DNA from: Oenanthe sinensis
Taxonomy: Eukaryota > Streptophyta > Magnoliopsida > Apiales > Apiaceae
Length of the DNA stretch: 64,000 nt
NCBI GenBank assembly: GCA_028671895.1
Contig: CM053806.1
Location: 16,689,001-16,753,000 of the forward strand
Direction: 5' to 3'
Shown piece by piece: positions 1-11,025 of the stretch. How positions within the stretch are numbered: the stretch's first letter is position 1; every line of letters starts with the position of its first letter. The position numbers and the translations under genes were made by a program. The notes below the pieces were generated by a model. That model saw nothing but the letters and a program-made list of their open reading frames with translations. It was not told the origin of the DNA and did not search any database.

Positions 1-438
1 TAACGGTAGGAGGGGATGAGTTAGTTGGATATCAAAAGATATCCAACTGTGGCTGTGAACAATAGTTTCCATATATAAATATGTAATATATATTAAAATA
101 AATATATAATTAATTAAAATTAAATGTGATTAATTATAAAATAATATTTCACATTTAATATTATGTAAAATTAAAATATCAAAATACAATATAAATTATA
201 ATATATTAAATAAATTAATACAAATATATATTTTAATATTTTAAAAATATCTCGTGTGTGGCACTGGATTTTCTAAAATAAATTAAATTAGGAAAAGGAA
301 TCACATACAATAAAAAAACTTAACCATTCATTCAATTCCCTTGCCCTAACCTAGAAAATTATCGGAGAGCTAGTAAATTAACTAAAGAAAATAAGAAATC
401 AAACATAAACCAGCCAGGAAGAATTACTTGGCCCAAAG
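1..438. other. AT-rich intergenic DNA, no gene seen
   Basis: Very AT-rich sequence without a supported open frame. It ends at the target-site duplication (431-438) of the hAT element that follows. I see nothing else of note in it. Confidence 0.6.
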
Positions 439-2255
439 TAGGGCTGCAAACGAACAGAGTCGAGCCGAGCTTTGTCCGAGCCCAGCCGAGTTTGACTTTT
501 TTTTTAAACGAACCGAACCGAGCCGAGTTTGATTTTTTTTAAAAACGAACCGAGACGAGCCGAGTTTCCTAATAAACGAGCCGAACACGATTTTTTCGTG
601 AACAAATCGAGTCGGGTCCGAGTCGAGTCGAATTCGAACCGAGTCCGAGCCGAATCGAGTTGTTCGCTAACAAAACAAATATTTTTTACTCAATTAAGTC
701 CAATTAATAAAAATAACTTTTACGGATGTCAAGATATACTTAATATAATGATATTCCTAAATTTTAAAAAAATAAAAAATTAATTTGGTTGAAGATTCTA
801 GTATATCATTACTATATTGACTACTTGACTAGTACTTGTAACTAGTGCATTGCCACGAATTGTTGTTTCTATTTTTCTAAAAATATTTCTCGACAATCCA
901 ACCATATGAATGTCAAGATATATATAATATAATGATATCCCCAAATTTTAAAAAAATAAAAAATTAATTTGGTTGGAGATCTTAGTATATCACTACTATA
1001 TTAACTAGTACTCGTAACTAGTGCATTGTCATGAATTGTTGTTTCTATTCTTTTAAAATATTTCTCGACAATCCAACCGTACGGATGTCAAGATATATCT
1101 AATATAATGATATTTCCAAATTTTAAAAAAATAAAAAATTAATTTGGTTGGAGATCTTAGTATATCACTACTATATTGACTAGAATTCGTAAGTAGTGTT
1201 TTGTCACGAATTGTTCTTTCCATTTTTTTAAAAATATTTCTCGACGATCCAACCGTACATATGTCAAGATATATTTAATTTAATGATATTCCCAAATTTA
1301 ATGTATTATATTTATTAATATATATATATATATATTATGTATAATAATACAAATATAACATATTTAATTATGGTCAATTTCTCTATGTGATCGAAGTTGA
1401 ATAGGTCATAAGTTTTTTTTTTTAATTCTTGATGTTGAATTCCAAATTTCATATTTGTGTTGTGACTTGTGAGAAAAATGACATGGTTTAATCAATTTTT
1501 TAATTTTGACAAATTAAATAAAATTGATATTCATTTTCTAATCAATTTAAGAAAATTAATATATATAATTTTTTTAATGAGATTGTAATCAATTTAAGAA
1601 AATTAAAAGATTATAAAATTATGTATGTTATATATATATATATATAGTCACATAAAAATTAATATATTAAATATGATTCAAATAATTAAATGTAAATACA
1701 TTATAATATATACGTGTGTGTATATATTTATACATATCATAATAAAAACATAATATAAAATTTGAATTTGTGTTAATTATTATATTTAGAGATTTTAAAA
1801 ATAAAATGTTCAAGAATTAAGTCACATCAGTACATCACAGATTCATAATTTACACAAATACATAATCAAACTATAAATATTTTAGGCGGTAGATATTATA
1901 GTATACACTTATTCTTTTTTTAACAATATATATATAATATGAATAATTTCATATAAACATTAATATATTAAATATGATATAAATATTTAAAGTATTCATA
2001 ATATTTTTTTATTTATAATATATATAAATTTTATCCGAGCCGAGTTAGACGAGCTCGAGCTGAACTCGAGCCGATCCCGAGCTAAACGAGCCGAGCTCGA
2101 GCCGAACAGGCATAAAGCTCGGCTCGGGTTCGTTTACTAACCGAGCCGTTTATGTTCAAGATCAGGTTCTTTTAATAAACGAACAGAGTCGAGCTCACTT
2201 AAACGAGCCGAGTTCGAGTTTTGTTCACGAACAGCTCTGTTCATTTGCAGCCCTA
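439..2255. mobile_element. Non-autonomous hAT-type DNA transposon, 1.8 kb
   Basis: Both ends carry a terminal inverted repeat that starts TAGGGCTGCAAA and matches over about 21 bp with one mismatch (439-459 against the reverse complement of 2235-2255). The element is flanked by 8-bp direct repeats, GCCCAAAG at 431-438 and GCCCAAAC at 2256-2263, which is the target-site duplication length of hAT elements. Both subterminal regions (about 450-665 and 2035-2235) are packed with GAGCCGAGC/CGAGCTCG-type words, like the reiterated transposase-binding sites known at hAT ends. The interior is AT-rich and has no transposase, so it could only move with help from another element. One mismatch in the duplication and in the TIR points to a fairly old insertion. 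Confidence 0.85.
700..1310. repeat. Tandem repeat, about 3.3 copies of a 176-184 bp unit
   Basis: The phrase GTCAAGATATA followed by an ATGATAT block, AATTTGGTTG, a CTAGT-rich stretch and TTTCTCGACAATCCAACC recurs with starts near 728, 912, 1087 and 1263. Spacings are 184, 175 and 176 bp. The array lies entirely within the hAT element and probably expanded there. It contains no coding potential. Confidence 0.85.
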
Positions 2256-2263
2256 GCCCAAAC

Positions 2264-4296
2264 CCATTCATGAAAACTACAGAGCCTTTTCGTTGCACCT
2301 CTAACAGCCCTTTACTGAATGTCCTCAACTCATCTTCATTGAATTGGTCATGGGTTTGGGTCCATTTACTCCTGCAATGGCAGGGTCATTACTATCTGGC
2401 AATCTAACTCATACAAAGACAGCAACAGCATAGCGAGGTGGTAATGCGATCTCCGATTAGTATTTCATTTAAGAGTTTCGGTTAAATTTTTATCTATATA
2501 CATAATAGCAAACCTTATTCGGCAAGTTTAAGCTGCGTGAATGTTAATATGTTATATATAAAACCATGCGCATACTTGTCGTAAAGAAGATTGTGAATAC
2601 AGTATAAGGCTTTCATGCAGATTCAGCATGAGGAATCCTTCTTTTCTGTCTAATTATCTAATTTTCTCGCGTTGGTTTAGTTTAAAAAATCATTTTATTT
2701 ATTTTTCGTTTTCACTCTTTAATAATAAAAATAATTTCTTCTATGCATTTGGGACCAGAAATTAAAATCGAACATTAAATATTTATAAATAATTATAGAA
2801 TACTAAAATTTTGTCCAATTGCTATGACTTCTATTTACGTCATTTTATTGTCAGTCGACTCGGGGCGTTTATCATACTCCTGCAAAAATTGTTCTACTTC
2901 TAACCCTAACAGTCTCCCCGGCCACATCACAGTTACCTAATTCTAGCCCTAATTATATAGTTATATATAATTAGATTAAAAGAGAATTATATAGTTATAT
3001 ATAATTAGATTAAAAGAGTTATTTTAGTCGTTTTGGTCTTTGTTGTATTAGGATTGTTATAGTAGACTAAAAGAGTAGTTATGTGAAAACACATGGCTAC
3101 ATCAAATAACTTGTACATATTACAAAATTATTATAAATTTATAACTCAAATTATAATATGTTTAATTTTATTTATTTAATATACATATGAAAATAATAAA
3201 AATATTTAATGATAATATTATATAAATATGTACATATTTTAAAGTAAATTATAAATAAACAATTATTATGATTAAAAATATATAACATATTTAAGCATGA
3301 TAAAATATATTATATAAACATTACTTTTATATAATAAAAAAATATATAACTAAAAGTATTTTATTATATTAGTATGTTTATATTTAATATTATAAAAAGT
3401 ATATATATTAAAAGAATTATAATATATTAAATAAATTAATATATTAATTATAATAAATATGTTTTAAATATTTAAAAAATGTCCCCACCGAATTTAAGCT
3501 AGTTAACTTCTAATAGGAGTACAACCGATTACATTACATTAAATTGTGCAGTGTGCGCTCCCGTCAAATCATTCAATAAAAACATTTAATTCGTCATCAA
3601 TTGAGATGTCACATCAAATTGACCCTATTTTTATTTTTCACATACAAACAATCACAAAGTTACACAATGCCTATTTTTATTTCACATACAACTATATGAG
3701 CTAGCTAGCTTCTTTATTAATCTTTTTTTAATTAACTCTCTTGTTTGATTTTTATGGTTAAACGATAAAATTTTGACTTCTATTTATAATTTATAATTTA
3801 AAAAAATTAAAATTAAATTAAAATTTAAAATAAGTTATGTATACTTTTTAATGAAATAAATTTTATTATTTTTTAATTATAATAAATATATTTTTCAATT
3901 AAAATTTGATCGACTTGACTGAAAAAATTATGACACATAAATTTATTTTGTTTGGGGGAGTAGATTGTTCACCCACAAGCTTCTTTTTTTAGCTATATTC
4001 ATGTTACTGGCACTAATTTGCACAAGATCTACCCTCCATCCATTTGTGTATACTTTTATGATCATATTGGTACATATTTATTGTAGCTCAATTAGTCCAC
4101 ATGTTTTACAAACATGTGCAATATATAATTATCAATGAATGCAAATAGTATCCATATATGGTTATCATGCAGCAACCATAATTAAAGTTATTAAATTTTG
4201 TACAATTATATAGGAAAATTTGCTACTCCTACATAAAGCTCATGCAACATGTGTATCTTGATATAACCTCCGATCCTAAGCCTAACTAACAGTTAC
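2264..4296. other. Intergenic AT-rich DNA upstream of the WD40 gene
   Basis: No gene is supported in this 2-kb stretch. It holds a perfect 34-bp tandem duplication (2951-2984 and 2985-3018) and long AT-rich tracts. A TATA-like ATTATATAGG at 4204-4213 lies about 85 bp upstream of the WD40 start codon and could be its core promoter. Confidence 0.5.
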
Positions 4297-6942
4297 ATGG
4301 AACTCACGGAAGAGCCTCCGATTATGAACGTTCCAAGTTTAACAATACGCGAAAAGCACCAGATTATGAATCTAGTAAGAAGCATTTCTCTTAAAAGATA
4401 CCCTAATGCATCCGAGAGTATATCATTCGCACCACCTTGTTATTCTTCCCCTTGTTCTCCCATACGCTTCTCCGACAATTCGCAACCTTTGACACCCTTT
4501 GTTCCACCACCCAAACACCACAAGTCCCTCACTGCAATCACTTACAAATGCACGTCTTCCGTGCTCACAAAGGACGGTCAGATCTTGTGCATGGCTGTGT
4601 TGAATGGTGCTATGGCATACACAGGGTCAGAAAGCAATGTGATTAGGATTTGGAAGCTTCCGGAATTTACTCAAGTTGATCAGTTAAAGAGCAAAGCCAA
4701 GATGGTGGTTGCAATTAAAGTTTCAGATGACAGGGTTTTTGCAGCCTATGCTGATTGCAAGATTAGGGTTTGGAGTCGTCGTACTTGCGGACAAGTCACC
4801 AAACACGTTAGATTAACGACTATTCCCAATACTGGAAGTTATGTTCGGAGCTACATCTCCCGAAAAGATAAAATGGTACTAATTAATTATTACTCTCTCC
4901 ATCCCATTTTAGTAGTCTGTTTTAGTTCGGAAAAAAATTCTCAAATTATTTGTCCAGCTCTTCATTCAATATAAATTTGTGAATAATTTTCCAAAATTAC
5001 CCTCTTTTTACTATTCTCAAAATTGAACATTTATTGCTGCATTTACAAACATGACTAGAGAACTAACTCTAGTATACAAGCGGATAACATAACAATTTGC
5101 TGAGAACGAAGAGTCATATATATCATGCATTTTTCTAGTAAAATTATGACTATATACAATACTCCATATATATATATATATATACTTTGTATTTCATTTC
5201 CCATCATATACAATTCACATAAAATTGACTATATTGGCCATGAACAACTTTGATTTAAACAAGCTGAAGAGAATGAAGAAAACATTATTCAAGTCAAAGA
5301 TGATAATTGTCGTCAAAGTACTGATATTGGTATATATTTAAATGAGCCGCATGTAGCTGATGAAGGATATAATATCGAATGAATCTATGTGGGATTAATT
5401 AAATGAGACTAATTTATGTAATTAATGGAATGAAAACAGGGGTCACAAAACTAGTTGTATCACTATTTAGTTAATGCAGTAATTAGGGGTAATATTGGCA
5501 AATTAGCATCATCATTAAGATTTCTTAACATGTGTACTAAAATGGGATGGAGAGAGTATTTGTCTTTATAATTTTTCCCGGGTTTCTATGTCTATTAATT
5601 TACTTCTAATATTGACCAGGTAAAAATCAAAAATGATACTTCTTCGGTTCCTTATTATAGTCACTTTAGATTTGTGTCGAAATTCCTTTGTATTTATCAT
5701 TTTATATTTTCAAAACACATTTAATGAGCAACATTCCACTAATTACCCGTGCATTAATAGCCCTGTTTATGTTTTCTTTTATGTACACGTGCATTATATT
5801 GTAAGCTTATAAAAGTAAAACTACAATATTATTAATCACATTGAAGTGTATTAATTACACTTTCTTGGTCTCCGTAAAACCTCCTAAAATTACTAATAAA
5901 AAGGAATAGAGGTAATAAATGATTGCATGTTAATCGAAACTTCATAAGGAAATAGACAAGTTAATTATCAAGTTGCTCAAATCAAAAAATCTAACTGTTG
6001 GCATAGAAAATGTTGTTTATATCATGTTAAAATATAATATAAGATCCATTTAGCCTTCCTGTAACAACTTTTTTTTATATCAAAGTATGCATATACAAAG
6101 TACTATTGTTTAATGATTACTAGCTAGCTCAAATCATGTCAATGAATTAACTTCATGCATGTCTTAATTACATACATTGTACTGTTAATAACTTATATGT
6201 TTGGCACCCAATATAAATCTTTAACTCTTCTTCTCTAAATGCAATTTAACAGATGAAACACATGGCTCCAATATCATCATTAGATTTCAGTCTATCAGAC
6301 GACATAATTTACTCAGCTTCGCTTGACAGAAGTGTTAAAGTATGGAGAATCTCAGATCTTAAATGCATGGAGACCATCCAAGCTCATCCAGCTCCCATTA
6401 ATGCCATAGTCGTAGCTGACAATGGTGTCCTTTACACCGCATCCGATGATGCCACCGTGAAAGTGTGGCACCGCAATTTTGGTAGTGACAACTCATGTCT
6501 CCACGCTCTCATTGTGACATTACATGAGGCAAAATCTTCGCCCATAAAGACCCTAACCTTGAACGATGATGCTGGGATTTTATATGGGGGATGCACAGAC
6601 GGGTGCATTCATTATTGGCTAAAGGGCTGGCTTTCAGGACAGTTGCAATATGGTGGAACACTCCAGGATCATACACATGCAATCTTGTGTTTGACTAGTT
6701 TTGGTAAGTTTGTAGTAAGCGGGTCAGCAGATTCCACAGTTCGAATTTGGGTCAGACAACAGGATGGGGAGCACAACTGTGTTGCAGTCCTGAAAGGTCA
6801 CAGGAGTCCTATCAGGAGCCTGGTGGCTTTTCTGGGTCGGGCTGTCGAGGATGCCGATCAAGATGGTTGCATTGTTTGCACCGGAAGTATGGATGGAGTG
6901 CTTAAATTATGGAGGGTTAGGTGCTCTAGCAATAGGGTCTAA
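4297..6942 (+). CDS. WD40-repeat protein, JINGUBANG-like, two exons
   Basis: Exon 1 is 4297-4875 and exon 2 is 6253-6942, joined in phase 0 by a GT-AG intron (donor 4876, acceptor AG at 6251-6252). The predicted protein has 422 residues. A Ser/Pro-rich N terminus of about 85 residues precedes a run of WD repeats, seen as IRIWK, IRVWS, VKVWR, VKVWH, a degenerate IHYWL, VRIWV and LKLWR blades, consistent with one seven-bladed propeller. Overall layout resembles the plant JINGUBANG family (Arabidopsis At2g26490 and relatives), whose founding member restrains pollen germination; members are thought to act as cytosolic or membrane scaffolds. The join falls just before KHMAPISSL, a block typical of this family. 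The frame stays open past the donor into the intron, so an unspliced product would end at 4974. Family assignment is firm; the exact orthologue is not. Confidence 0.88.
4891..5558. mobile_element. Stowaway-like MITE in the WD40 intron
   Basis: The inverted termini CTCTCTCCATCCCATTTTAG (4893 onward, and the reverse complement ending at 5556) match over at least 22 bp and are bordered by TA on each side (4891-4892 and 5557-5558). CTCYCTCC ends with a TA target are the mark of Tc1/mariner-derived Stowaway MITEs. The interior has no coding sequence. The element begins only 15 bp after the splice donor at 4876. Confidence 0.8.
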
Positions 6943-7144
6943 ATAGTATTGGGTTATACTACAATTTGAGTTTGTAATAGTTGTCTTCCCGATGGTGGTA
7001 TTTGCGATCTGTCAAGAAAAGTGTTGCTTTTTCGTCTTTTCATCATTTCCTGCAAAAAAAAAACAACACTAAAAGTCACTCTCTCATGGTTCTGCACCTA
7101 TTTCACCCAACACCCAGTATATTTATAAATCTGTACATGTGTGT
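6848..7144 (+). repeat. Left copy of a 0.3-kb duplication: 3' end of the WD40 gene
   Basis: This segment covers the last 31 codons and the 3' flank of the WD40 gene. It is repeated in the same orientation at 8431-8720 with roughly 93% identity by eye. The two copies are separated by about 1.29 kb of AT-rich sequence. Similarity stops at the CATGTGTGT string on the right. Confidence 0.85.
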
Positions 7145-8427
7145 AACGGCCCGACTTTTAGAACTAATATCATTAACCAAATATTCAAATAAAACCGTAT
7201 TTCAAAAATAAAATCTCAAAATCTCGTAGGAATTCTAAAAATTCAGGAACAAAATCAAATAGTTTCAATCGAATATAACGTTAAATTGTAATTCGTAACA
7301 TTATACATAAGTTCAGATCCAAATCCAATACAAAATCAATGCGCTAAGTACCTGATAATTTGTAAGTAATGAGCTACACAACCCAGTAAGAAAACAATTC
7401 GAACTAACTAGTGTATCAAGTAAGTTTATAAAATTTCATAATTTTCACAGTTCAAAATTCATAATTTCGGATTTCAAATTTCAATACATATAAATTAATT
7501 CCACAATTCGCTAAGGTCATAAATATCCGGTGACACAGTATCATAGGTTCATAGATGTCAATAATGCGCCCTTACTAAGGTATCATAAAGTGTGCACTCT
7601 GAAGGTATCATAAAAAGTACGTCCTAGTAAGGTATCATAAGTTAGTTCCGAAATTATACGCAATTACTAACGAATTCAAAAGACAGAGTTAGTTGGGAAT
7701 CTCTTATATCTAAAATAGCATTCTTATCCAAATTTTGTAATAAAATATTATAAATATACAACATTTAAAATAATCCAGAAAATATGAAAAATAAACTTAC
7801 TTTAATCGCGATAACCACTTAATTAAATTGCACCAATACATCCTATACAAATATTTAACATAATAAAAATCATATTAATAGACACAATCTGAGAATAAAA
7901 AATACAAATTCTTACGATTTGTACACGTATACCAATTAATACAGTTAATAAATAAATAAAATCAAAATCTCAGACGAACTTGGATAAAACTAAATCCCTG
8001 ACCATAACATAGTTTCACATGCATTTGTCCAGAATAAATGTTAACCATGATCGAGTGGTAACCCAGTAAATCTGTAGTTTAATAAAAAAACAATCACAAT
8101 AAGAAAATTCTTCTTCAAATATATTCTCATAAATAATTTACATTTTAAGAAAAATAAAACTACTATAAAAATTTGCACATTAAATTAAATCATAACAAAA
8201 ATAATATCATACATTCCATTTAATCACAGAAAAGTCATTAACCAAATATATTAATTAGTTTATTAACAAATCCTACTCCAGATTCTATGAATAATTAAAT
8301 TTCATAACTTGTAATAGGTAAATATATAAACAGGAGTAAAACAAATGTCTAAAACAATTTGTTTTCTATGTATCCTTACATATTTAAATGCTACTAATCA
8401 AATAATGAACAAAACACAATTCATGCA
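7142..8427. mobile_element. Possible solo LTR of a Ty3/gypsy-like element
   Basis: The spacer between the duplicated WD40 ends starts TGTAACGGCCCGAC, a start I associate with plant Ty3/gypsy LTRs, and ends near ATGCA, giving TG...CA boundaries. It is non-coding, AT-rich and contains several GGTATCATAA phrases (about 7540-7640). I could not find a target-site duplication, and the flanking 0.3-kb duplication is not explained by a simple insertion. A plain spacer between tandem copies is the alternative. Confidence 0.35.
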
Positions 8428-8430
8428 GTA

Positions 8431-8720
8431 GAAGATGCCGATCAAGATGGTTGCATTGTTTGCACAGGAAGTATGGATGGAGTGCTTAAATTATGGAGGG
8501 TTAGGTGCTCTAGCTTAAATAGTACTGGGTTATACTACAATTTGAGTTTGCAAGAGTTGTCTTCCCGATGGTGGTATCTGCGATTTGTCAAGAAAAGTTA
8601 TGCTTTTTCTCCTTTTCATCATTTCCTGCAAAAAAAACAACACTAAAAGTCACTCCATCATGGTTCTACACCTATTTCACCCAACACCCAGTATATTTAT
8701 AAATCTGTACATGTGTGTGC
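8431..8720 (+). pseudogene. Truncated second copy of the WD40 gene 3' end
   Basis: The sequence repeats the last WD blade codons (EDADQDGCIVCTGSMDG and LKLWR) and the 3' flank of the WD40 gene. A small deletion just before the stop removes a few codons (the gene has CTCTAGCAATAGGGTCTAA, this copy CTCTAGCTTAAATAG). No upstream exon or start precedes it, so it is a non-functional fragment. Confidence 0.8.
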
Positions 8721-8764
8721 TCATATCTTTTTGTGTGTACAAGACATTTAAAACAACTACATCA

Positions 8765-9280
8765 TAACTATTTATAGGCAACACTTTTTGTTGTTACATT
8801 ATACCCCAAATGGTGTTGGCTTAGGCCAAAAATTTTAAAGACAACACTTTTTGTGTGTTGCATCTACAACCCTAGCTTGCCTTTGACCTATAATGTAACA
8901 CATTTTTTGTCTAATGCAACACTGAGAAAAGCACTGCATTATGCACATAGTGCAACAAAGATATAAATGCAACACTAATTAGTGTTGCTTTATGATGTAT
9001 ATTTTCTATGTAGATCATATTAGCAGTGGAAAATTAACTTTAGATTACTTCTATAAAGAATTTATCACCAAGAAATAAAACTAAATGATCGATTTGTTTA
9101 GATTGCTTAAAGAATTGGAACTATTTGACTTTGTTTCTGAATTTTTATAGTTCCTACGAGATTTTGAGATTTTATTTTTGAAATACAATCTGGATAAGAA
9201 AGTATAAAGGAATTTGTTGGACCAAATCAAGCCTACTCTATATAATTGTCTGTCTTGCTGTAACATTTGTATACTTCTGT
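8765..9280. repeat. Repeat-derived stretch with reiterated CAACAC/GTGTTG words
   Basis: From about 8775 to 8995 the word CAACAC or its complement occurs many times in both orientations, including a short hairpin (CAACACTAATTAGTGTTG, about 8973-8990). That looks like the subterminal region of a DNA transposon, possibly CACTA, though no clean ends are visible. 9121-9187 is an inverted, about 90% match of 7197-7262. No gene is seen. Confidence 0.4.
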
Positions 9281-9378
9281 ATTATGTTAGTGACTTAGAT
9301 AATTCAATGTATTGTTGCAGTTAGAAGTATGATCAAATTGTAATTCCATGATGTAATCTAAAGCTAAAGAATAAAGTC

Positions 9379-10507
9379 TGTTAGAAGATTCAAGGTGAAT
9401 CATGCAACTAGACAAATAAGGCTACTTGAAGAATAAAGAATGCAGTTTGAAAATTCTTCTAAGGCAAACAGATCATTCGAGAAGTCACAACATTCGAGAA
9501 GTCAAAAATGCAACTGGTCGAGAAGTCTCAAAGTGCTCAATTGGCTCAGTATTCAATCGAGAAGTGATATAACTGAACCATTCGAGAAGTCAGGATATAG
9601 AAGCCAATTGAGTAGTGTGAAAAAGTACACATTCGAGAAGTCCAGTAAAACAAATCGAGAACTCAACCAAAGAAGCATTCGAGAAGTGGTAAAGCTGAAC
9701 CAATCGAAAAGTCTCAGTTTCAAGTGATCATTCGAGAAATCTAACCTAATTGAGAAGTCATCAAATATAGTATGCGATCGAGAAGTCTAAACATTCGAGA
9801 AGTAAGTCATTTAAAGACTAATCGAGAAGTCACAGCTTGTACTCAATCGAGAAGTCAATCACCATAACTTCTCGAAGCAATTTAAACAGAGTACTCGACT
9901 GTTTCAAAGAGCTATTTTCAAGGAGAATTGCAGAAGAACAAGACAGATAATTTGTAGCTCTGTCCTTGCAGGATAAGACAAGCCTGTGAAGATAGAGACA
10001 AGACTACAATAAAGCTGAGAAAATAAGCAAGACAAATGATAGAAGATATAAAGCTGAACATAGTAGACTGTCAAGACAAGTATTAACTAGAAATAGATAG
10101 TAGTCAAATGTAAAGTATCTCTTGTCTATTTCTAGTTTTAGCTAAACTGTCTTATGTGATCATGTGCCATAGGACATGTTGTCTATATATTTTATGCACA
10201 GCCTCATTAGATATGGTCTTTGAAAAAGTATCAAGTGTATTCATACCTTGTATTCTTTCTAGAAAAAGAAGCTAAAATTCAATTTGAATTTTAGATTGTA
10301 GCAAAGTTCATTCTTATACAATTAGATTGAAAGTTACATCTGGTGTTTATTTTATATATTGTTTTATGTTCTTGCAAACACCAAGCTTGTTTTAAAGGAC
10401 TCTTACTCAAACAACAAAAAGTTTACCACTATTTCAAAAAGATCAAAAATCTTTGAAGTATACATTCACCACCCTCTATAGACTTCCGGGACTCTTAATT
10501 CCTAACA
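9379..10507 (+). mobile_element. Copia (Sire-like) 5' LTR with CGAGAAGTC array
   Basis: The right edge is firm: CCTAACA at 10501-10507 followed by a tRNA-Met-type primer binding site. The left edge is TGTTAGAAG at 9379 (or TGTTAG at 9285). About 15 exact or near copies of CGAGAAGTC fall between 9470 and 9875, upstream of a TATA-like CTATATATTTTA at 10183-10194. The downstream gag frame is cut short, so only the 5' end of the element survives here. Confidence 0.75.
9470..9875 (+). repeat. CGAGAAGTC word array in U3
   Basis: The nine-base word, usually as ATTCGAGAAGTC or AATCGAGAAGTC, recurs at irregular 15-50 bp intervals, with a few one-base variants (CGAGAACTC, CGAAAAGTC, TGAGAAGTC). It ends in a copy in the opposite orientation (CTTCTCGA). 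Irregular spacing argues against a simple satellite. Confidence 0.85.
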
Positions 10508-10509
10508 AG

Positions 10510-10522
10510 TGGTATCAGAGCC
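10510..10522 (+). other. Primer binding site for initiator tRNA-Met
   Basis: TGGTATCAGAGCC lies two bases after the LTR end. This is the usual Copia minus-strand priming sequence, complementary to the 3' end of initiator tRNA-Met. Confidence 0.9.
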
Positions 10523-10557
10523 AGGTTGTTAACATACATACGGTCTAAAATATCAAG

Positions 10558-11025
10558 ATGAGTTCTCAGAAGTTAAGCAGTATAAAGATTCCTCCTTTTG
10601 ACAGAGAAAACTACAACTTATGGAAGAGGAAAATATTGATGTTCATAAAGGCTGCAAACTCCATGTACCCAGAAATATTGAAGAATGATCCTTTTATGCC
10701 AGTAACACTAGTTCCTGAAACTACCAGTGGTTCTGAAGTTATCCCTGCAACATGGATACCTAAGGATCCATCTCAGTATACAGATACAGAAAAGGGGAAG
10801 GTGTCTCTTGACAACAGTCTAATGCTCATACTAATTGAGTCACTAGACATTGTCATCTATAATAATATTGTCAACTGTACATCTGCTAAACACATATGAG
10901 AAACTATAGAAATTCTGTGTGAAGGAACTGAAGAGGTAAGGGACAATCAAAGGAAGCTCCTTGTTTCACAGTATGAGGCCTTTATGTCAAAACCAAATGA
11001 AGGTATAACTGGAGCCATACTCTGA
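10558..11025 (+). pseudogene. Copia gag, N-terminal fragment
   Basis: The frame starts at ATG 10558, shortly after the primer binding site. It shows the Copia gag N terminus: IPPFDRENYNLWKRKI, then a Lys/Asp-rich stretch, similar in layout to gag of elements A and C further on. A TGA at 10897 interrupts it, but gag-like sequence (a CEGTEEVRDNQ block) continues in frame to about 11020. There it meets unrelated Ty3/gypsy sequence on the opposite strand. No CCHC knuckle, protease or pol follows, so the element was truncated by insertion or deletion. Confidence 0.8.

Noticed and set aside
7142..8427. A complete gypsy retrotransposon between the WD40 copies
   Set aside because: There is no primer binding site, coding domain or polypurine tract; at most it is a solo LTR.
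9440..9727. A 95-codon gene rich in FEKS repeats
   Set aside because: It is the translation of the CGAGAAGTC word array in a Copia LTR; it ends within the array and has no homologous domain.
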